DNA from: Roseiarcus sp963737365
GTDB taxonomy: Bacteria > Pseudomonadota > Alphaproteobacteria > Rhizobiales > Beijerinckiaceae
Direction of reading: 5' to 3'
Assembly: GCA_963737365.1 (NCBI GenBank)
Contig: CAVTSD010000002.1
Coordinates: 103,541 to 167,540 of the forward strand
Length of the DNA: 64,000 nt
Part shown: positions 25,995 through 34,602 of the stretch, piece by piece
Numbering within the stretch: position 1 is the stretch's first letter
How the letters are laid out: each line of letters begins with the position of its first letter
Made by a program: the position numbers and the translations under genes
Notes under the pieces: model-generated
What the model was told of the DNA's origin: nothing
What the model saw: the letters and a program-made list of their open reading frames with translations, nothing else
Database searches by the model: none

Positions 25995-26204
25995 TCCGCC
26001 CCCTCGGTTGGGAAACTCAACGCTCTCATACCGTTCATCTCGCAATTCGTCTGCCTTACGCTCGCTGAACCGAGGAACAGAAATACTGATAGCATGGATT
26101 CTGATTTTACGCAAATCACTCTTGGGGCTGATAGGTCGTCATGGCCGCCTGCTGGGGCCATCGATGCGTCGCAGCGAATCTCTCCCTGCCCAGACTTCCT
26201 CTTT

Positions 26205-26285
26205 AGAGGCTTACGCGAGGCAGCGGTGTTCGCGTGGATAGCCGGGTCGAGGCCGGCCATAACGAAAAACAATCATAGTCCGTAA
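26205..26285 (-). repeat. Dispersed repeat of the 'MAGLDPAIH' type
   Basis: On the minus strand this stretch reads VMAGLDPAIHA, a peptide produced by a short intergenic repeat common in Hyphomicrobiales genomes and often mis-annotated as a gene. I see no real gene here. The identification rests on recall of that repeat family. The rest of 25995-26204 holds nothing I can assign. Confidence 0.55.
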
Positions 26286-26295
26286 GGGCGGAGGC

Positions 26296-26320
26296 GGTAC
26301 AGCTACAGGGTAGCTGTACC
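26296..26320. repeat. Perfect 11-base inverted repeat (hairpin)
   Basis: GGTACAGCTAC (26296-26306) and GTAGCTGTACC (26310-26320) are perfect reverse complements with a 3-base loop. It lies 40 bases beyond the stop of the minus-strand gene at 26361 and could act as a terminator or 3' stabiliser, but no T-run follows on either strand. Confidence 0.6.
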
Positions 26321-26360
26321 GAATGGGTCCATCGCAGAAGGTGGAGGGAGCCGGAAGCGG

Positions 26361-26855
26361 CTAATAAGCCGCAGGGGCGGGGGGCGTCGATCCAAAGGCG
26401 CCGCCGACCACCTGGAAGGGCGCTCCGGCGACCGAGCCGGCCGCATTGAACGGGGCCGCGAACGGGCCGCCGTAGCCGCTAACCGGGGTGTACGTGTAGC
26501 CGGGGCCGCCGAAGAGCGCCGAAACGCCGCCAATCACTCCGCCCACGATTCCGCCCACGATTCCGCCCGCGCCGTAAAAGACGGCCTGCACCGCCTGGCC
26601 AGTTCCCCCGACGACGCTGCCCACTGCGCCAACGGGCCCCCAGGCGTAGCTTGGGGTCTGCACCTGCACGGTCTCCTGCGGATGAACGACGATCTGACGA
26701 CCCTCGACATGGTGATGATAGCGGGAATGCGCATAATGGTGGACGTAATGCCTTGGCGCATAGTGCTCTTGCGCCGAAGCTGGAGCGGCGATGGCGAACG
26801 CCAGCGCCGCCGTCCCGACCGCGGCCACCGATAAACCAAGCCTATTGAATGACAT
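26361..26855 (-). CDS. Exported Gly/His-rich hypothetical protein
   Basis: 164 residues. A signal peptide (LSVAAVGTAALAFAIAAPASA) precedes a His/Tyr-rich segment (EHYAPRHYVHHYAHSRYHHH), then a glycine-rich membrane-like stretch (GGIVGGIVGGVIGGVSALFGG) and a Pro/Ala-rich end. The ATG at 26855 follows a strong AGGAGG site. Gly-zipper-like repeats suggest outer-membrane or surface association. The His cluster could bind metal; this is inference. The dyad at 26945-26962 lies about 90 bases upstream. Confidence 0.75.
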   Translation of the reverse strand: MSFNRLGLSVAAVGTAALAFAIAAPASAQEHYAPRHYVHHYAHSRYHHHVEGRQIVVHPQETVQVQTPSYAWGPVGAVGSVVGGTGQAVQAVFYGAGGIVGGIVGGVIGGVSALFGGPGYTYTPVSGYGGPFAAPFNAAGSVAGAPFQVVGGAFGSTPPAPAAY

Positions 26856-26944
26856 GAAACGACCTCCTATGGCGGGCAAACTCCACCCTTACGCCACTCA
26901 ACGAACCAGGAAGGAAAAGGGCAATCGTTTGACCGCGTGACCAC

Positions 26945-26962
26945 GTTCACATTTTCGTGAAC
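26945..26962. promoter_or_regulatory. Candidate operator dyad GTTCAC-N6-GTGAAC
   Basis: A perfect 6-base inverted repeat with a 6-base spacer in the region upstream of the minus-strand gene starting at 26855. The spacing is typical of a dimeric regulator. The regulator is unknown. Confidence 0.45.
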
Positions 26963-27101
26963 AAATCTTAAAGTCGCCCAGTTTTCAGAGGGCGTCCCAT
27001 CCTTGTAACCTCATCCCGCGGTAAATGCCTTTCCAAATCCATCCAACCGACCACCGGTGTATAATGCGCCTTCCGGCCCGCGCCGTACATTCCACCGGCG
27101 C

Positions 27102-27686
27102 TCAGCCATGTATGGTTTCTCCGCGCTCGAGCATGGCGACGAAAAGCAAGATTTTGCGAGCGCGCGCTCCGGGCGTCTTCAACGCGCCGATTCGGTAAAG
27201 GATGGCGTAGCGGTTGGCGCCCGTGAGCGTCGCATAGAAGGCGGCCGCTTTCGGATTGGAATCGAGCGCAGCCATAAGGTCGGGCGGCGCCTCCGCGGCG
27301 CTGGCTGGAGCATAGGCTGCCTCCCAGCGGCCATCGGATTTGGCCATTTCGATCTGGACAAGACCGGCGGGACGGATCCGACCTTCGGCCAGGAGTTCGG
27401 TTGCGCGCCTGCGATTGAGTTCCGACCACTTGCTTCGCGGTTTGCGGGGTGTGAAGCGGATCAGCCAGAAGTGGTCATCGTAGGCGTTAAGTTGGCCATC
27501 TATCCAGCCATGGCAGAGCGCGGCGTCGACCGCCTCGGATTTGGCGAGCGTGCGCTCGGGCGCCCCCATCTTCGCAAGCCTCAGCCAAAGCCCAGGCGCG
27601 ATCGAGCCCTGAGTCTCGAGCCAGGCGTGGAATGCCCGCGCGTCGACGAACGCCAGGATCGGCAGACCGGCGCGCATTTCGTCCAT
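27102..27686 (-). CDS. YdeI/OmpD-associated family protein
   Basis: 194 residues. The family signature is clear: FVDARAFHAWLETQ, GLWLRLAKMGAPERTLAKSEAVDAALCHGWIDGQLNAYDDHFWLIRFTPRKPRSKWSELNRRRA, then a C-terminal helical part with Y-A-x-L-T-x-A-N-R-Y-A-I-L-Y-R-I. The biochemical role of YdeI proteins is poorly defined; some are linked to antimicrobial-peptide or stress resistance. The ATG at 27686 follows AAAGGCGAC; the frame extends further upstream without a good start. Confidence 0.87.
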   Translation of the reverse strand: MDEMRAGLPILAFVDARAFHAWLETQGSIAPGLWLRLAKMGAPERTLAKSEAVDAALCHGWIDGQLNAYDDHFWLIRFTPRKPRSKWSELNRRRATELLAEGRIRPAGLVQIEMAKSDGRWEAAYAPASAAEAPPDLMAALDSNPKAAAFYATLTGANRYAILYRIGALKTPGARARKILLFVAMLERGETIHG

Positions 27687-27910
27687 CGAGGTCGCCTTTC
27701 GCAGCGAGACATCCTCCGCGCGCCGTCTCAAATTGATGGATCTCAACGCGTCTCCGATGCAACGAGCATAACGCGCTTCGTTGACGCCTGGAGCCGTCTT
27801 CATTCTTTCGTTTGTGAATAATCCTCGGAACTCGGGCTTGGCCCGCCTGTCCGCGCTTGTGGCTTGGCGACGGCCATGTCATCGCCAGAAATCGCTGGGT
27901 AGGAAGGCGA

Positions 27911-28285
27911 ATGATGCACCGTCTGGCTTGGGCAGGGGCGACGCTTGCACTCGCGGCGGTCGCTTTCGCCGCAGGAAGAATGACTCTCAGCGCTCGAATC
28001 ATGCCGGAGATCGTGGCGACGCTCCCGAATGACGAATCCCAATTCTCGCGCGAACTCGACGCCCGATTTCGCGAGCGTTTTCCTCTCGGAACCAGCCAGG
28101 ACAAGCTGATCGGCTACCTCATCGGGGCCGACTTTGTTCCGGATTGGCCGCAACACGGCGCGAATGCGAGCTTTTTCCTGTTCAATGGGCTGATGTGCGA
28201 GAGGATCGCGCGTGTGCTGTGGCGAGCCGACGCCGCGGGGGCGCTGACCTTTATCAGCGGCGCTTACGAAAGCCATTGCCTGTGA
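27911..28285 (+). CDS. Hypothetical membrane-anchored or exported protein
   Basis: About 124 residues. An N-terminal hydrophobic segment (LAWAGATLALAAVAFAAGRM) is a signal anchor or signal peptide. The middle (RFRERFPLGTSQDKLIGYLIGADFVPDW) resembles the SmpA/BamE-like pattern of a Gly-rich turn followed by a helix, but the match is weak. Adjacent ATG codons at 27911 and 27914 follow AGGAAGG. No function is assigned. Confidence 0.65.
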   Translation: MMHRLAWAGATLALAAVAFAAGRMTLSARIMPEIVATLPNDESQFSRELDARFRERFPLGTSQDKLIGYLIGADFVPDWPQHGANASFFLFNGLMCERIARVLWRADAAGALTFISGAYESHCL

Positions 28286-28417
28286 GCCGCACGCCCCAGC
28301 GGCGGTCTGACGGTCTGGCGCGAGCGATCGGTTGAAGAACGAGCGGCCGAGAACCGTCGCAGTCGGCGAGCGGCCTCGACTCGCACCCCGGAAACGCGCC
28401 TTCCGCGCCTGGTCCAG

Positions 28418-28957
28418 TTAGCGCGGAAGAGCCCGCCTCGACCGATCGCGATCGCGGCGCCGTTCCTGCGCCGGCTGGTAAGCGAGGCCGCCATGATAGG
28501 TGCAATACGGGCCGGCCCCCGTCGGCGAACCGCAGTAGCGGAATTCAGAAGTGGCCGGATCGCCCAGCGGCCAGCGGCACATCGATTCTTTCAGTTCGAC
28601 GATCGTCACCCGGAGCGACATCGGCACGACGACGCTCTCGAACTCCTCTTGGGTCTCAAGCTCCGACAGCGTCTCCGGGGCTAGCGCGAGCGCGGTCGCT
28701 CCGCGCATCATGCGAGGGGCGTGGGAACTGAGCCGGGGCCCGGCGACGCGATGCACCGGCGGTGGCGCCATGCGCCGAGCGCGCGGAACGCTCGCGCTCG
28801 GCGTTTTAGCCCGGCCCGCGAGGCCCAGCCGATGCACTTTGCCGATCACAGCGTTTCGGGTCACGCCATTGCCGAGCAAGCTCGCGATCTGACTCGCGCT
28901 CTTACCGTCTATCCAGTGTTGCTTGAGCTGTTCGACTATCTCGTCCGTCCAAGCCAT
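28418..28957 (-). CDS. gcrA: GcrA cell-cycle regulator
   Basis: 179 residues. GcrA is an alphaproteobacterial sigma-70 cofactor that activates cell-cycle genes at promoters carrying CcrM-methylated GANTC sites. The N-terminal DNA-binding domain MAWTDEIVEQLKQHWIDGKSASQIASLLGNGVTRNAVIGKVHRLGLAGR is diagnostic. The C-terminal sigma-binding domain contains ELKESMCRWPLGDPATSEFRYCGSPTGAGPYCTYHGGLAYQP with its conserved Cys residues. It is transcribed alone. Confidence 0.96.
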   Translation of the reverse strand: MAWTDEIVEQLKQHWIDGKSASQIASLLGNGVTRNAVIGKVHRLGLAGRAKTPSASVPRARRMAPPPVHRVAGPRLSSHAPRMMRGATALALAPETLSELETQEEFESVVVPMSLRVTIVELKESMCRWPLGDPATSEFRYCGSPTGAGPYCTYHGGLAYQPAQERRRDRDRSRRALPR

Positions 28958-29603
28958 TTGTCGCCTCGTTCGTCAATTCTCGCCAAAGGCGGCGCAATAC
29001 GCAGAATCCCACTTCGTCGCCCGGCGAGGAGCCCGCCGGACCTAACGCTGACCAGCACTCGATTTGGAACCCTCCCCACGACATCTCGTGGGCCTCGCAA
29101 TGAAAACTACACTACTCGTTGAATCACGCGCAAGAGTTTCCCGGGGCGCCTTGGGGCGCTTTTCCCCAACTCTTCGCGTTTGGCCTTTTTCTCTGTCCGC
29201 CCGCCTGCGAGTGCTTGAGTCGGATCAACGCGTTAACGTTTCCATCCAGCAGCGACGACAGCGCACGCCTTTCTCGGTCGAGAATCGCGTCGAGTTGGCG
29301 CGCTTCCTTTTCCGGGGCTCCGGCGCCACAGCTGCTCGGTCGGACTTAGAAAATATCTCGCGGCCGTCACAGGCGCGACAAAGTGCCTCTCTAGGCTCCC
29401 TCTGGGCGGACATCAGGACTGACGCTATTGAATTTAGGGAAAAAACTGAGGCCTCGGGCGCGATAATAGCGCCGAACTTGCGTGAAAACGCGCAATCGTT
29501 GTGTGATCCAAATCACAAAGTAATTTTCGTCGCCGGATGATTAATGCTATAGGCATGAGGCGGCCGTAAAGCGGTCCCCCAAGGGGGCTTGGTTGGGGGA
29601 CCT
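28958..29603. other. 646-base intergenic region between gcrA and the PEP-CTERM-like gene
   Basis: No convincing gene is present on either strand. Two GANTC sites occur (GAATC near 29118 and GAGTC near 29217), which could be relevant to CcrM/GcrA control of gcrA. The right end contains the CRP-type dyad listed separately. A small RNA cannot be excluded from sequence alone. Confidence 0.5.
29502..29517. promoter_or_regulatory. CRP-type operator TGTGA-N6-TCACA
   Basis: TGTGATCCAAATCACA is a perfect match to the CRP consensus dyad. It is 86 bases before the start of the PEP-CTERM-like gene, and a possible -10 (GCTATA, 29546-29551) lies downstream, placing the dyad near -50. An alphaproteobacterial CRP/FNR-family protein is the likely ligand. 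Confidence 0.7.
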
Positions 29604-30272
29604 ATGAAGCAGTGTGATTCCTTGGCTGGCAGGCAGACGTTGCACTCTTTAAGGACAAGCTGGTTCATCTCAGCAGCCGCATTGACGACGCTCGCGCTCA
29701 TCGCAAGTCCCGCCGCCAAAGCGGACGTGGCCGAGACATTCAATCTGTCGGGCTATTTGGGCACCTTCTTTGGCTCTCCGGTCGCCTACACGGGTCAGAT
29801 CGATCTGGACTTCAGCGACAGCTTTAGCAGTTACACGGTCCCGTCCGTCAGCATCAAAGTAAACGGGCGCTCCGTCTTCGACCAAGCGGTATCCTTGTCC
29901 ATCTCCCCTTCGGTCGGCGTTGTGAGCGCCTCCAACAGCACGGGCGATTCGCTCGCGTTGTGGTTTGCGGCGCCGCAGTCGGGAACGTGGGCAGGCTTCG
30001 ACGCAGGCGGGGTTAATTTTGGTTACCTGGTCTTTGGTGATGTGACGGGTAGCCTGATCGGCGCCGACGGGGTTGTCCAGCGCGACCTTTCCGGACCTGT
30101 TATTCTCGACCCGCCAGTCGACCCGCCCCCATCCGACCCGCCCCCCTCAAACGATCCAACCGCGGCCGTTCCCGAGCTCTCGACATGGGCGATGATGCTC
30201 ATCGGCCTGGCGGGACTGGGCCTTGCTTCAACGCGCCGGCGGGCGTTGGCCTTGCTGCGCCGACGAGTCTGA
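29604..30272 (+). CDS. Exported protein with PEP-CTERM-like C-terminal sorting signal
   Basis: 222 residues. A signal peptide (WFISAAALTTLALIASPAAKA) leads into a strand-rich Ser/Thr/Gly domain, then a Pro-rich linker (DPPVDPPPSDPPPS), and the C-terminus PELSTWAMMLIGLAGLGLASTRRR, which has the PEP-CTERM layout: motif, hydrophobic helix, Arg cluster. Such proteins are anchored and processed by exosortase in exopolysaccharide-producing bacteria; none is in this window. The ATG follows GGGGGA. The CRP-type dyad upstream suggests regulation by carbon or redox state. Confidence 0.85.
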   Translation: MKQCDSLAGRQTLHSLRTSWFISAAALTTLALIASPAAKADVAETFNLSGYLGTFFGSPVAYTGQIDLDFSDSFSSYTVPSVSIKVNGRSVFDQAVSLSISPSVGVVSASNSTGDSLALWFAAPQSGTWAGFDAGGVNFGYLVFGDVTGSLIGADGVVQRDLSGPVILDPPVDPPPSDPPPSNDPTAAVPELSTWAMMLIGLAGLGLASTRRRALALLRRRV

Positions 30273-30374
30273 GCCGCCTTACTCTTTCGCGCCTGGTCGG
30301 GCGGGGAGCGCGCCTCACCCCCGCGATTTGACCACATCGACGGCCTTCCGCTATAATTGCGCGCGCAATCGGCG

Positions 30375-30399
30375 GCCGCCCCAGCGGGGCGGCGTTTTT
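30375..30399 (+). terminator. Rho-independent terminator
   Basis: GCCGCCCC (30375-30382) and GGGGCGGC (30386-30393) form an 8-base GC stem with a 3-base loop, followed by GTTTTTA. It lies 103 bases after the PEP-CTERM-like gene and before argD. Confidence 0.82.
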
Positions 30400-30463
30400 A
30401 TTTCAGCCGACCGCACGCCGATCTCGAGAGGCAGGTTTCTTGAGACATCACAAGGAGTTGACG

Positions 30464-31672
30464 GTGAGCAGCGCCGACGCGACTTCCGCCATGGTTCCGA
30501 CCTACGCCCGGGCAAAAGTCGCTTTCGAGCGAGGCGAGGGCTGCTGGCTCGTTTCGACGACCGGCGAGCGCTACCTCGATTTCGGCGCCGGCATCGCCGT
30601 GACCTCGGTCGGCCACGCCCATCCTCACCTTGTGGAGGCGCTGACGACTCAGGGCTCGAAGCTTTGGCATGTTTCGAACCTGTACCAGAATCCAGAGGGC
30701 GAGCGCTATGCGCGGCGCCTGGTCGACGCCACCTTTGCCGATCTCGTTTTCTTCGCCAATTCGGGCGCCGAGGCCAATGAAGCGGCGATCAAGATGGCGC
30801 GCCGCCGCCAGTCGGTCGATGGCCATCCCGAGCGCTTTCGCACGCTCACTTTCGAGGGCGCGTTCCATGGCCGAACGCTCGCCACCATCGCTGCCGGCGG
30901 CCAGGCCAAATATCTCGACGGCTTCGGCCCGAAGGTCGACGGCTTCGATCAGATTCCGCTGACCGACCTCAAGGCGGTCGAGGCGGCGATCGGGCCCGAG
31001 ACGGGCTCGATCATGATCGAGCCGATCCAGGGGGAGGGCGGCGTCAGGGTTGTCCCGGCGTCGTTCCTGCGGGGCTTGCGCGAGATCTGCGACCGGCGCG
31101 ACCTGCTTTTGATCTTCGACGAAGTGCAGACGGGCGTCGGCCGCACCGGGCGCTTCTACGCCTACGAGCATTGCGGCATCCATCCGGATATCCTGACCTC
31201 GGCCAAGGGCATCGGGGCAGGCTTTCCGATGTCGGCGTGCCTCGCGACCGCGGACGCCGCGCGCGGTCTCACCACCGGCGTCCACGGCACGACGTTCGGC
31301 GGCAATCCGCTGGCGATGGCGGTCGGCAACGCCACCCTCGACGTCATTCTCGCCCCAGGCTTCCTTGATCGCGTTGCAAGGCTCGGCCTCGACATGCGCC
31401 AGCGGCTGGCGGAGCTAAAGGACCGTCACCACAGAGTGATCGAGGAGGTCCGCGGCGAGGGGCTGATGATCGGCCTCAAGCTCAAAGTCCCTCCGGCCAC
31501 TTTCGCCGACGCGGCGCTCGGACAGAAGCTTCTCCTCATTCCCGCCGGCGACAATGTCGTTCGGGTCCTGCCGCCGCTTGTGGTCACCGACGAGGAGTTG
31601 GCCGAAGGCGTCCGGCGGCTCGACGCGGCTTGCGAGGCGGTGACAGAACGCCTCGCGGTGGCGATCAACTGA
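30464..31672 (+). CDS. argD: Acetylornithine aminotransferase
   Basis: 402 residues, a PLP enzyme of arginine synthesis that makes N-acetylornithine from the semialdehyde and glutamate. The blocks FANSGAEANEAAIKMAR, IIEPIQGEGG-like (IMIEPIQGEGGVRVV), LIFDEVQTGVGRTG and the PLP lysine in TSAKGIGAGFP are present. GTG at 30464 is chosen because AAGGAG lies 7 bases upstream; translation from the upstream TTG would read through that site. It starts the argD-argF-hslO unit; argF begins 7 bases downstream. Confidence 0.94.
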   Translation: MSSADATSAMVPTYARAKVAFERGEGCWLVSTTGERYLDFGAGIAVTSVGHAHPHLVEALTTQGSKLWHVSNLYQNPEGERYARRLVDATFADLVFFANSGAEANEAAIKMARRRQSVDGHPERFRTLTFEGAFHGRTLATIAAGGQAKYLDGFGPKVDGFDQIPLTDLKAVEAAIGPETGSIMIEPIQGEGGVRVVPASFLRGLREICDRRDLLLIFDEVQTGVGRTGRFYAYEHCGIHPDILTSAKGIGAGFPMSACLATADAARGLTTGVHGTTFGGNPLAMAVGNATLDVILAPGFLDRVARLGLDMRQRLAELKDRHHRVIEEVRGEGLMIGLKLKVPPATFADAALGQKLLLIPAGDNVVRVLPPLVVTDEELAEGVRRLDAACEAVTERLAVAIN

Positions 31673-31679
31673 AAGAGCC

Positions 31680-32621
31680 ATGAACGCACCGGTTCAGACC
31701 CAGCCGAGACATTTCCTCGATCTGCTCGAGCTTTCCACCGGGCAACTCCGCAGCATCCTGGACAACGCCGCGGCGATCAAGGCGGCGCGGGTCAAGGGCG
31801 CCGAGGCGTCCTCGCGTCCGCTCGCCGGCAAGACGCTGGCGATGATCTTCGACCGGCCGTCGACACGGACCCGCGTCTCGTTCGATGTCGGCATGCGCGA
31901 GCTCGGCGGCGAGTCGATCATGCTGACCGGGGCCGAGATGCAACTCGGCCGCGGCGAGACCATCGCCGACACCGCGCGCGTGCTCTCGCGCTATGTGGAC
32001 GCGATCGTCATTCGCATCCTCGCCCATGACGACATGCAGGAAATGGCGGAACACGCGACGGTGCCGGTGATCAACGCCCTGACCAAACAATCGCATCCTT
32101 GCCAGGTGCTCGCCGACGTCATGACGTTCGAGGAAAAGCGCGGTTCGATCCGCGGCCGCAAGGTCGCCTGGTCGGGCGACTACAACAATGTGCTCTCGTC
32201 CTGGATCGACGCGTCGGCCCGGTTCGACTTTCGGCTCGAAATTGCTTGTCCCCCGGAATTGCAGCCCAGCAAGCAGCGGCTCGACGCGGCGCGGAAGGCG
32301 GGCGCGAATATCGCGCTCGGCGTCGACCCGGTCGCCGCCGCGCAAGACGCCGCCGCGGTCATCTCGGATTGCTGGGTGTCGATGGGCGACGAGGACGAGG
32401 GCCGGCGCCACAACCTGCTCGCGCCCTATCAGGTCAACGCCAAGCTCATGAGCCACGCTGCGGCGGACGCCGTCTTCATGCACTGCCTGCCCGCCCATCG
32501 CGGCGAGGAGGTAACCGACGAAGTGATCGACGGGCCGCAATCGGTGGTGTTCGACGAAGCGGAAAATCGTCTGCACGCGCAGAAAGGCGTGCTCGCGTGG
32601 TGTCTTGGAGCTGCGCCATGA
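31680..32621 (+). CDS. argF: Ornithine carbamoyltransferase
   Basis: 313 residues. It makes citrulline from ornithine and carbamoyl phosphate. The carbamoyl-phosphate motif STRTRVSF, HPCQ, and the ornithine loop HCLPAHRGEEV are all present. It lies directly after argD, and its stop overlaps the hslO start (ATGA), so the three are translationally linked. Confidence 0.96.
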   Translation: MNAPVQTQPRHFLDLLELSTGQLRSILDNAAAIKAARVKGAEASSRPLAGKTLAMIFDRPSTRTRVSFDVGMRELGGESIMLTGAEMQLGRGETIADTARVLSRYVDAIVIRILAHDDMQEMAEHATVPVINALTKQSHPCQVLADVMTFEEKRGSIRGRKVAWSGDYNNVLSSWIDASARFDFRLEIACPPELQPSKQRLDAARKAGANIALGVDPVAAAQDAAAVISDCWVSMGDEDEGRRHNLLAPYQVNAKLMSHAAADAVFMHCLPAHRGEEVTDEVIDGPQSVVFDEAENRLHAQKGVLAWCLGAAP

Positions 32622-33583
32622 GCGTGCTCGAGCGCGCGGCCTCAGCCGCGGTCGTCGACGACATCGTGCTGCCGTTCGCTGTCGAAAGCTTGAGCACGCG
32701 CGGCCGTCTCGTGCGTCTGGGACCCGCGATCGATCTCTTGCTCAAGCGCCACGACTATCCGGACGCCGTGTCGAAGTTGGTGGCGGAAGCCGTAGCGCTG
32801 ACCGCGCTCCTCGGTTCGAACTTGAAGACAGGCGGCCGCTTTCAGTTGCAGACCAAAAGCGACGGGCCGGTCACCATGCTCCTGGTCGATTTCGACGCGC
32901 CGTCGAATTTGCGGGCGCTGGCGCGTTTCGACAAGGCAAGGCTCGAGTCCGTGTCGCGCGCGGGCGGCGATCTGCTCGGCAATGGCCATCTGGCCTTCAC
33001 CATCGATCCGGGCGGCGACATGAACCGCTATCAGGGCGTGATTGCGCTTGAGGGCCAGGGCCTGGAAGCGGCCGCGCACGATTACTTCGAACGATCGGAG
33101 CAGATTCCGACCCTGGTTAAGCTCGCGGTCGGCGAAATCGTCACCTCAGGCGGGGGCGCGGCCTGGCGGGCCGGCGGCCTGGTCGTCCAATATCTGCCTA
33201 ATGAAGGCGGTCGGCGGCTGCAGGCGGACTTCCCACCGGGCGATGCGCCGGAAGGCGTCGAGCTGCACACGATCACGGAAGACGACGCGTGGACCGAGGC
33301 CAAGACCCGCGCGGCGACAACCGAGGCCCACGAACTGATCGACCCGACGCTGTCGAGCGAGCGGCTCCTCTTTCGCTTGTTCAACGAACGCGGCGTGCGC
33401 GTCTATGAGCCGACGCCGCTCGCCGACGTCTGTCGCTGTTCCGCCGAGGGGGTCGATGCGATGCTGCGCTCTTTCCCGCCGGAAGAGGTGAAGGAGATGG
33501 TGGGCGACGACGGCCTGATCGGCGTCACTTGCGAATTCTGCTCGACCAAGCGCACCTTCAACCCTGCCGATTACGGCGCGTAA
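32618..33583 (+). CDS. hslO: Redox-regulated chaperone Hsp33
   Basis: 321 residues. Hsp33 is a holdase activated by oxidation of a four-cysteine zinc centre. The C-terminal centre reads CRCSAEG ... CEFC, the correct C-x-C and C-x2-C spacing. The N-terminal domain has GPAIDLLLKRHDYPD and TKSDGPVTMLLVDF. argF followed by hslO is a frequent alphaproteobacterial order. The start overlaps the argF stop. Confidence 0.96.
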   Translation: MSVLERAASAAVVDDIVLPFAVESLSTRGRLVRLGPAIDLLLKRHDYPDAVSKLVAEAVALTALLGSNLKTGGRFQLQTKSDGPVTMLLVDFDAPSNLRALARFDKARLESVSRAGGDLLGNGHLAFTIDPGGDMNRYQGVIALEGQGLEAAAHDYFERSEQIPTLVKLAVGEIVTSGGGAAWRAGGLVVQYLPNEGGRRLQADFPPGDAPEGVELHTITEDDAWTEAKTRAATTEAHELIDPTLSSERLLFRLFNERGVRVYEPTPLADVCRCSAEGVDAMLRSFPPEEVKEMVGDDGLIGVTCEFCSTKRTFNPADYGA

Positions 33584-33600
33584 GGAACTAAGCCGCGCCA

Positions 33601-34521
33601 ATGGACGACAGCGCCTTTGCGGCCAGCCTCGCCGACGCCCAGGCTCAAATCGAGCAGGAGCTCGAAATCTTATTGAGCCTTGAGCCGAAGCCCGGCGAGC
33701 CGGCGCGGCCCAAGCGCCTCATCGAGGCGATGCGCTATGCGACGCTCGGCGGCGGCAAACGGCTGAGGCCCTTCCTCACCATCGAGACGACGCGGGCGCT
33801 GGGGCGAACGGACAACGGTCCGAGGCGCGCGGGCGCGGCGATCGAATGCATCCATGCCTATTCATTGATCCACGACGATCTGCCGTCGATGGACGACGAC
33901 GACCTGAGGCGCGGGCGCCCGACGACGCATCGCGCTTTCGACGAGGCGACGGCGATTCTCGCCGGCGACGCGCTGCAGGCGCTGGCGTTCGAGATCCTCG
34001 CTGATCCCACGACCGATCCAATCGCGGAAGTGCGCGTCGCGCTTTGCCTCGGCCTCGCGCGCGCCGCCGGCCTCGCCGGAATGGTCGGCGGGCAGATGCT
34101 GGACATCAACGCCGAGCAGGCGACGGCGCCGCTTTCGGTCGAGGAGATCGCGCGCCTGCAAGCGATGAAGACCGGCGCGCTGCTCAAGTTCAGCGTCGAG
34201 GCGGGGACGAGGCTCGGCGGCGCGGGCGCGACGGCGCGGGCCGCGCTCGGAACCTACGGGCGCGCGATCGGCGCCGCGTTTCAGATCGCCGACGACATTC
34301 TCGACGTGGAAAGCGACGCGGCGACGCTCGGCAAACGCGCCGGCAAGGACGCTCAGCGAAACAAAGGCACGCTCGTCGGCGCGCTCGGGCTTGACGCGGC
34401 TCGCCGCGAACTCGACCGCCTGGTGGACGAGGCGATCGCCGCGGTCGACGCGGCCGGAGTGGGCTCCAAGGGCGACATCCTGCGCGCAACGGCGCGCTTT
34501 GTCGCTTTGCGGAAGAATTGA
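33601..34521 (+). CDS. ispA: Farnesyl/geranyl diphosphate synthase
   Basis: 306-residue trans-isoprenyl diphosphate synthase. The first Asp-rich motif is LIHDDLPSMDDDDLRRGRPT and the second is FQIADDILDVESD; GGGKRLRPFL binds the allylic diphosphate. Two residues between the Asp pairs and the overall length fit short-chain (C10-C15) products feeding ubiquinone, undecaprenol and hopanoid synthesis. The dxs gene that often follows ispA is not here. Confidence 0.92.
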   Translation: MDDSAFAASLADAQAQIEQELEILLSLEPKPGEPARPKRLIEAMRYATLGGGKRLRPFLTIETTRALGRTDNGPRRAGAAIECIHAYSLIHDDLPSMDDDDLRRGRPTTHRAFDEATAILAGDALQALAFEILADPTTDPIAEVRVALCLGLARAAGLAGMVGGQMLDINAEQATAPLSVEEIARLQAMKTGALLKFSVEAGTRLGGAGATARAALGTYGRAIGAAFQIADDILDVESDAATLGKRAGKDAQRNKGTLVGALGLDAARRELDRLVDEAIAAVDAAGVGSKGDILRATARFVALRKN

Positions 34522-34602
34522 TCGCGCCCGGCTTTGGTCAAAATCAGTCAGACGACTTATTTCAAACCGGAGGCGGCAATCGCGACTTTCTTCGATCCGC
34601 GC

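Noticed and set aside
25940..26272. 110-residue protein containing MAGLDPAIH
   Set aside because: The reading comes from repeat copy B and a dispersed intergenic repeat; no ribosome site or domain supports it.
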